Origin: an uncultured Scytonema sp.
GTDB taxonomy: Bacteria; Cyanobacteriota; Cyanobacteriia; Cyanobacteriales; Nostocaceae
Reading direction: 5' to 3'
DNA length: 64,000 nt
NCBI GenBank assembly: GCA_937873135.1
Contig: CALMVQ010000120.1
Coordinates: 88,414 to 152,413 of the forward strand
How positions within the stretch are numbered: the first letter of the stretch is position 1; every line of letters starts with the position of its first letter. The position numbers and the translations under genes were made by a program. The notes under the pieces are model-generated. The model worked only from the letters and a program-made list of their open reading frames with translations, was not told where the DNA came from and did not search any database. Below, in pieces: positions 63,663-64,000 of the stretch.

Positions 63663-64000
63663 ATGAGTATTAACGTTGTCACCTTAATCGGTCGTGTAGG
63701 TAACGACCCTGATATGAAGTATTTTGAGTCTGGTAGCATTAAGTGTCGTTTAACGTTGGCTGTCAACCGACGCAGTAGAGACGGTGAACAAACTGATTGG
63801 TTCAATCTCGAAATCTGGGGAAAAACAGCTCAGGTAGCAGGTGACTATGTAAAAAAGGGCAAACAGATTGCCGTCAAAGGTTCTTTGAAATTTGACACTT
63901 GGAGTGATCGCACGACCGGCGCAAACCGTTCTTCACCCGTGATTTTAGTGGAGCAACTGGAGTTATTAGGTTCTAAAAGGGATACAGATTATGAAATGGA
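63663..64000 (+). CDS. ssb: Single-stranded DNA-binding protein (partial, runs off the window)
   Basis: The OB-fold protein begins MSINVVTLIGRVGNDPDMKY and continues ...DWFNLEIWGKTAQVAGDYVKKGKQIAVKGSLKFDTWSDRTTG, with the conserved Trp and Phe used to bind ssDNA. AGGAAA lies 3 bases before the ATG at 63663. The sequence ends at base 64000 in the middle of the reading frame, so 112 codons are visible and the C-terminal tail is not. Confidence 0.93.
   Translation, partial: MSINVVTLIGRVGNDPDMKYFESGSIKCRLTLAVNRRSRDGEQTDWFNLEIWGKTAQVAGDYVKKGKQIAVKGSLKFDTWSDRTTGANRSSPVILVEQLELLGSKRDTDYEM

Noticed and set aside
1-64000. tRNA, rRNA or CRISPR arrays
   Set aside because: Scanned by eye for T-loop GGTTCGAATCC-like strings and regularly spaced 25-40 bp repeats. 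None convincing; the TTGCCG repeats at 9322-9682 are too short and too irregular for CRISPR.

Overview
The window looks like chromosome from a filamentous (probably Nostocales-type) cyanobacterium. The octamer gcgatcgc (HIP1) recurs in genes throughout, for example near 5358, 10410, 14206, 36490, 41355 and 46862. The housekeeping genes are cyanobacterial in type: NADP-type gap2, fused pyrF-pyrE, an ABC/MCE lipid importer pair, AAA-like signalling proteins, zinc-ribbon Ser/Thr kinase and RDD-pentapeptide proteins. Intergenic DNA carries the short palindromes and GCGTTAGCGAAGC / CTGCCCTCTGCC type repeats common in Nostocales. No rRNA, tRNA or CRISPR array was recognised, and no intact transposase is present.

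Layout. 393-4396: a double ABC ATPase for peptide import, a DUF2442 protein running into a repeat, and an exported PQQ-type sugar dehydrogenase. 4504-9215 is an accessory island: an AT-rich two-gene Septu-like defence pair (PtuA ATPase, PtuB HNH nuclease), a helicase gene with its middle deleted, and a PspA-like gene fused by deletion to the tail of a branched-chain amino-acid binding protein. 9216-9912 is a repeat-rich gap. 9913-15412 holds gamma-glutamyltransferase, two small unknowns, an aldo/keto reductase and msrA. A GC-rich aldo/keto reductase fragment lies at 15644-15883, then pyrFE (16245-17681).

17951-24878: a decayed mobile-element-like repeat, a GAF histidine kinase, an AAA-like/degenerate GGDEF protein, an esterase and a flippase-like membrane protein. 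25019-28230: a PlsY-like/PEP-synthase-like fusion overlapping a cupin gene. 28631-36727: a 46-residue membrane protein, an SGNH hydrolase, a substrate-binding protein, a Ser/Thr kinase, a small beta-barrel candidate and an RDD-pentapeptide protein. 37587-43565: MCE-domain protein plus ATPase, a carotenoid-desaturase-like flavoprotein, a lipoprotein esterase and a DUF938 methyltransferase. 43744-47284: an NTF2-like protein, a lipoprotein, an Nramp pseudogene beside the second copy of the decayed repeat, and an AtzG-AtzE amidase pair.

47735-64000 is mostly core: a LuxR-type response regulator, ybaB, a low-molecular-weight phosphatase, murB-murC, nadD, gap2, thiL, ribD, the mreBCD cell-shape operon followed by an acetyltransferase, and the start of ssb. 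A 1.5 kb gap at 56092-57587 contains a small-RNA-like unit and repeats.

Candidates for something less described are the PlsY/PEP-synthase fusion with its cupin partner, the AAA/degenerate-GGDEF protein, the TTGCCG direct-repeat cluster, the orphan sRNA-like unit upstream of thiL, and the two inverted copies of a roughly 200-bp element. All functions are inferred from motifs read by eye; no database search was possible.
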